A stretch of 9,357 bases of DNA from the NCBI GenBank assembly GCA_030626265.1, contig DAOUPF010000030.1:1-9357 (forward strand). The letters run 5' to 3'. Positions 5,897-9,357 of the stretch are shown piece after piece. This stretch comes from Sulfurovum sp. Lineage in GTDB: Bacteria > Campylobacterota > Campylobacteria > Campylobacterales > Sulfurovaceae. The notes under the pieces are model-generated. The model did not search any database. It saw only the letters and a list, made by a program, of their open reading frames with translations, and had not been told where the DNA came from. The position numbers were made by a program, and so were the translations under genes. Position 1 is the first letter of the stretch; every line of letters starts with the position of its first letter.

Positions 5897-7728
5897 AAGC
5901 AGATATCGCAGGTTTGCAAGATGCCTACAAGATAGGTATGGAAGCGTATAAAGAGTCAAGAGCTGAAGCAAGAGAGGTTATAAATCTCTATAACAATAGA
6001 CACTACACAAGAGAACAAATCAGTGTTCTTGAGGAGAGAGGTCAACCAGTTGAGACTTTTAACATTGTTAAACTAATGACTCACGCACTACTAGGTTTCT
6101 TTAACTCAGTAGCTAATGATATTCAGGTTAATCCACTCCATCAATCTAGTACGGGGAGCTCAGCAGTGTTGAACGATACTGTGTCTTATGTATTAGATAG
6201 GAATAAATGGACTAAGATGAATCTTAGGCTCAAGATGGATATGATGTGGGTAGGGTACTCTGTAGTTTATGAGAAAGTTACTGATACTGGTATGACTGAT
6301 GCTTATGGACGTATGTTCAGAAACATAGGTTTAGAGCATTGTCATGCTTTACAGTTTATTCTTGATCCTATGAGTAATGCAGATGACTATTCTGATGCTA
6401 GGTTTCTACATAGAGCTTTATGGCTTACAGAAGATGCATGTAAGAGATTATGGCCAAATAAGGTTAAGTATCTAATAGATGACTTTAATCATGTTGATGA
6501 TGATGAGGCTGAGTTCTCTAGGGTTAATCCAAATGATCATGATGGTGATCATAAAATGTATGATCACTACCAAATCATTCACTCAGTTATGCGTGATGGA
6601 GATGACTACTTTGAGTGTATTTGGTCTGGTGAAACTATGTTGGAGAAAAAGAAAGTATCATTTAGAAAGATCAAGTTTCCATACAGAGTAACTAAAACAA
6701 ACAGTTCAGACACTGTTGAACATTATGGTATCTTTAGAGAGGTTGCAGAGTCTCAAAAAGCTGTTAACCAAGCTTTGCTACAGATTCAATTACTAGCTAA
6801 TACATCTAAAGCATTAGTTGAGACAACTGCTGTTGATGATGTAGATAAGTTTAAGGAAGCTTTTACAAGAGTCAACGCTGTAATAGCTGTAACTGATCTA
6901 CAAGGTATTAGAATTGAAGATATGTCAAGAGACATTCTATCTCAGTATGTTATAGTTGACAAAGGCTTTGAACGTATTAAAGCAATCTTAGGTGTTAATG
7001 ATTCATTCTTAGGTCAGGCGTTTGCTAGTGATTCAGGTAGAAAAGTACAGATACAGAAGCAGTCATCTTTTGCTCAGCTTACTTGGTTTGTTAGTAGAAT
7101 AGAACTGATGAATGAGCTGATAGGTTGGGATTTAGTTTATTTGATTCAGCAATACTACACAGCTAATCAGATTCTAGCTATAGCTGATCCACTAAATGGT
7201 CATCATTGGGCTGAGATTAATAGACCAGCTACCAATGCTCAAGGACAACCAGTATTTGCTGAGGTTTTAAATCCTGAGTCTGGTGAACCTGAGATTGATG
7301 AGTTTGGTGCTATTATTATGGCACCTATAAACACAGTGGAGTCAGGACTTAGTTATTCTGATGTGGATGTAAAAGTAGAGAGTGTAAACTTTAACAATGC
7401 TGAGGAACAAAACCAACTATTGTTTGAAACATTCCTCCAAGGACCAGTTGGTCAATCTTTACTGCAGATAAATCCTGGTGGTTATATGCAGATAGCTGCT
7501 ATGCAGACAAGAGAGTATGGTAGTAAACACTCACCAGCTATAGCTAAGATATTGATGGATACAGCAATGATGATTAGTAATGGTCAAATTGATCCTACAT
7601 TAGCTATGGTAGGTGGAGATATGCAAGCTATTATGGGTGGAGCTATGGGTGGCAGTACTGGCAACCCTCAAAATGGACCAAGTAGTCAACGACTGCAGGT
7701 TCCAACAAAATTTAATGGAGGTTCATAA
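5893..7728 (+). CDS. Portal protein, P22 family, 611 aa
   Basis: This protein forms the dodecameric ring at one capsid vertex through which DNA is packaged and ejected, and it docks the terminase and then the tail. The N-terminal segment has RGQPVETFNIVKLMTHALLG (from residue 49), equivalent to the G-R/Q-P-x-x-T-F/Y-N motif of P22-type portals. Next come an LKMDMMWVGYSVVYEKV strand region, a YDHYQIIHSV strand, FPYRVTK, and HYGIFREVAESQKAVNQALL (277-296), which matches the family pattern Y-G-x-x-R-x-x-x-x-x-Q-x-x-x-N. The Gly/Met/Asn-rich C-terminus is typically disordered. It is shorter than P22 gp1 (725 aa) and lacks the long C-terminal barrel helix of P22. I prefer ATG 5893, which overlaps the preceding stop as ATGA, has GGA at 5883-5885 and begins with MKADIAG, over the in-frame TTG at 5881. 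It is unusual that the portal is surrounded by internal-protein genes rather than next to terminase and scaffold genes. Confidence 0.88.
   Translation: MKADIAGLQDAYKIGMEAYKESRAEAREVINLYNNRHYTREQISVLEERGQPVETFNIVKLMTHALLGFFNSVANDIQVNPLHQSSTGSSAVLNDTVSYVLDRNKWTKMNLRLKMDMMWVGYSVVYEKVTDTGMTDAYGRMFRNIGLEHCHALQFILDPMSNADDYSDARFLHRALWLTEDACKRLWPNKVKYLIDDFNHVDDDEAEFSRVNPNDHDGDHKMYDHYQIIHSVMRDGDDYFECIWSGETMLEKKKVSFRKIKFPYRVTKTNSSDTVEHYGIFREVAESQKAVNQALLQIQLLANTSKALVETTAVDDVDKFKEAFTRVNAVIAVTDLQGIRIEDMSRDILSQYVIVDKGFERIKAILGVNDSFLGQAFASDSGRKVQIQKQSSFAQLTWFVSRIELMNELIGWDLVYLIQQYYTANQILAIADPLNGHHWAEINRPATNAQGQPVFAEVLNPESGEPEIDEFGAIIMAPINTVESGLSYSDVDVKVESVNFNNAEEQNQLLFETFLQGPVGQSLLQINPGGYMQIAAMQTREYGSKHSPAIAKILMDTAMMISNGQIDPTLAMVGGDMQAIMGGAMGGSTGNPQNGPSSQRLQVPTKFNGGS
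7717..7721 (+). promoter_or_regulatory. Strong ribosome binding site of the 531-aa gene
   Basis: GGAGG stands 6 nt before the ATG at 7728, inside the last codons of the portal gene. It is a near-consensus site, clearly stronger than the one preceding the portal, and it fixes the start at the TAATG junction. Confidence 0.75.
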
Positions 7729-9323
7729 TGAGTGGATTTTTAGCCGCAGGTATTGGTCAAGGCTTAGAAAAGGGTGTTGATAGAGTTGATGCTTATGATA
7801 AAGAACAGCACAGAAGAAAGAATGTAGCACAGCAAATGGATATGCAGAATCAACAACTACAAAGTAATCTACAGACTCAAGAACAACAAAGAAATCAATC
7901 TGCTGGTAAGTATGCTGCTTATGAACAAGCATTAGCTAGACAGGGTGAAGCATTAAAGAGAATGAATCAACGATACATTAAAGGTGAAGTTACTTCAGGT
8001 GCTAGAAAGTTTGTAGCTACTGGTGATGTGACTCACATTAACAACGTATTAAAAGATCCACAGATAGCTAAGATGTTTGGTTTAGGTAGAGTGTCACAAC
8101 CTAATAGAGATGATCCTAATGTTATCAGACAAGCTAAGAAAGCTGTTAGTGAAGCTAAAGCTAAGCAGCTTGAGAATGGTGGTAAAGAAGTTATGGGTCC
8201 ACCAACAGCTGATGGTGAACAGCCTTCAGAAGAATCATTTTTAATGGTTACTGATAAAGATGTAGATAACTATCTAAACAATCAACTGATTGTTCAAGAT
8301 GATAAAGGTAATCTAATCAATATGCAAGAGGTTATTATCAGTACTGGTTCATATGATGGTATGACTGAGAGAGAACGTAAGAATTTTGATTATCAAGTAT
8401 CTGGTTTAACAGACCCTAACTTTGGTGCTTCAAGTGCTAAAGCACAATCTGCTTATGGTAAGTTTAGAGCAGATATGGTAGCTGCTGGTGTTGATGAAAA
8501 AGCTATTCCAGGTATGTATAGTGAGATGGAAAAGAATCCTGACTATGGTCAAGCTATAAAGAACCTTGGAAAACGTGGACTACCAGCAACTCAAGAGAAC
8601 ATAGATAATGAAGTAAGAGCTATTAAAGGTACAAGTAAAACCGATAATAGCACAGGTGAAACTACAGCAACTGGTGCTTATGATAAGATGATAGGTATAT
8701 TAGGTAAGATGGGTGTAGACTTTAATGATCCTAAGAAAGCTAAAGAAGCATTAGCTAGTAAAACACCAGTTGAGTTAGGTAGAGCTAAAGCATCAGCTAA
8801 AGAGTTCTTCAAGAAGAGTGGTGAGAAACTAATACCACCTGAAACATTAGGTAAACACTTGAAGACATTATCTGATGTTGATGCTTCACCTACTGCATTG
8901 GCAGAGTCTATTACATCTGCTTCAGGTTTAGGTGATGTAGCTGCTAATTCAATTAAACAGTTCTTTAGTACTGATGAGGGTATTGAGTTCTCTAGGGTGT
9001 TTAAACAAACATTTAACAACCTACTCACTACTGGTAGTAAGGGTCACATATCTAAAGCAGAATTAGATAACCTAACAGAAGCATTTGGTGGTCTATCCGG
9101 TGCTAATGATGTTGTATTTAATAACTTTAGATCAATGATACAAACTATGAAGTCTCAAATGGATGCATATAAAGTAACATCACCAGTAGCTAGTGAGGTA
9201 CTTTATGGTGATGAGATGGCGGCTTATGATACAGTGATGGATGCTCTTAATTCAGTAGATACAAGTGGAATGAAGAAACCAGGTAAGACTGTGAAAGAAC
9301 AGTATACTTTTCAAGGAGATTAG
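7728..9323 (+). CDS. Putative internal virion protein (T7 gp15-like position), 531 aa
   Basis: I find no enzyme motif. The N-terminus (SGFLAAGIGQGLEKGVDRV, 2-20) is a Gly/Ala amphipathic stretch, followed by a Gln-rich coiled-coil region (about 27-80). A helical segment with ARKFVATGDVTHINNVL (92-108) resembles phage internal virion proteins I recall, which carry a G-D-V-x-x-h-N-x-h (h = hydrophobic) element after a similar N-terminal helix. Low-complexity linkers occur at about 160-176 and 301-318, dividing the protein into roughly an N-terminal helical half and a C-terminal half (320-531). The C-terminus contains ISKAELDNLTEAFGG (about 444-458) followed by a long amphipathic helix. There is no signal peptide, transmembrane span or cysteine. 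The protein is shorter than T7 gp15 (747 aa). Being between portal and a gp16-positioned gene, with a strong ribosome binding site, it is probably an abundant core or ejection protein. A scaffold protein is the main alternative. Confidence 0.55.
   Translation: MSGFLAAGIGQGLEKGVDRVDAYDKEQHRRKNVAQQMDMQNQQLQSNLQTQEQQRNQSAGKYAAYEQALARQGEALKRMNQRYIKGEVTSGARKFVATGDVTHINNVLKDPQIAKMFGLGRVSQPNRDDPNVIRQAKKAVSEAKAKQLENGGKEVMGPPTADGEQPSEESFLMVTDKDVDNYLNNQLIVQDDKGNLINMQEVIISTGSYDGMTERERKNFDYQVSGLTDPNFGASSAKAQSAYGKFRADMVAAGVDEKAIPGMYSEMEKNPDYGQAIKNLGKRGLPATQENIDNEVRAIKGTSKTDNSTGETTATGAYDKMIGILGKMGVDFNDPKKAKEALASKTPVELGRAKASAKEFFKKSGEKLIPPETLGKHLKTLSDVDASPTALAESITSASGLGDVAANSIKQFFSTDEGIEFSRVFKQTFNNLLTTGSKGHISKAELDNLTEAFGGLSGANDVVFNNFRSMIQTMKSQMDAYKVTSPVASEVLYGDEMAAYDTVMDALNSVDTSGMKKPGKTVKEQYTFQGD
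9313..9318 (+). promoter_or_regulatory. Strong ribosome binding site of the gene leaving the window
   Basis: AAGGAG lies 5 nt before the ATG at 9324, which immediately follows the TAG stop of the preceding gene. The near-perfect site shows that a further late gene begins here. Confidence 0.75.
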
Positions 9324-9357
9324 ATGATAAATCAGTCAGGGGCAGATAACCCTTATG
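9324..9357 (+). CDS. Start of next late gene (3' partial, 11 codons)
   Basis: The visible product begins MINQSGADNPY, then runs off the window. The start is fixed by the adjoining stop codon and a strong ribosome binding site. By gene order this is where T7 carries gene 16, the large internal protein with an N-terminal lytic transglycosylase domain. An opening of polar residues followed by N-P-Y fits the leader that precedes the first helix in such proteins, but eleven residues cannot establish the family. Confidence 0.6.
   Translation, partial: MINQSGADNPY

Noticed and set aside
7723..7932. 69-codon - strand open frame across the portal / 531-aa gene junction
   Set aside because: It is hydrophobic only because it is the complement of Gln/Lys-rich codons; no initiation site and no family resemblance, so not a holin.
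8678..9028. 116-codon open frame on the - strand
   Set aside because: It lies wholly inside the 531-aa gene, has no ribosome binding site or domain-like sequence, and follows from the codon bias of the + strand gene.

Overview
The window is a dense stretch of late structural genes from a tailed double-stranded DNA bacteriophage, most likely one with a short podovirus-type tail. All convincing genes are on the + strand and they abut or overlap by 1-4 bases (TAG|ATG, ATGA and TAATG junctions), as in one long late operon. The only non-coding gap beyond a few bases is about 47 nt (4546-4592). I see no tRNA, integrase, transposon or CRISPR array. The DNA is AT-rich and extremely poor in CpG (about 40 CG dinucleotides by hand count in 9.36 kb), while CTAG is not avoided. 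The host therefore probably has a similar low-GC, low-CpG composition and is unlikely to be a typical enterobacterium, but I cannot name it. The internal (ejection) protein candidates would suit a Gram-negative host; that is inference.

Layout: 1-1276, the 3' part of a tail fibre or adhesin gene with fibronectin type III repeats and a glycine-rich C-terminal domain; 1277-4306, a 1009-aa tail nozzle/stabilisation protein (T7 gp12 / P22 gp10 type); 4303-4545, an 80-aa coiled-coil protein with a His/Pro-rich tail; 4593-5015, a 140-aa degenerate GNAT-fold protein resembling T7 gp13; 5015-5896, a 293-aa Gln/Asn-rich internal virion protein candidate (T7 gp14 position); 5893-7728, a P22-type portal protein; 7728-9323, a 531-aa internal virion protein candidate (T7 gp15 position); 9324-9357, the first 11 codons of another gene with a strong ribosome binding site, in the position of T7 gp16.

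Together the products would form the DNA-exit machine of the virion. The portal ring sits at the capsid vertex, the nozzle protein closes the tail, the adhesin binds the host surface, and the internal proteins leave the head first to build a channel across the envelope. The order nozzle - GNAT-like - gp14-like - [portal] - gp15-like - next gene parallels T7 genes 12-13-14-15-16, but with a P22-family portal gene inserted in the middle and the fibre gene moved to the front. Portal and nozzle calls rest on recognisable sequence motifs. The internal-protein calls rest mainly on position, composition and N-terminal character.
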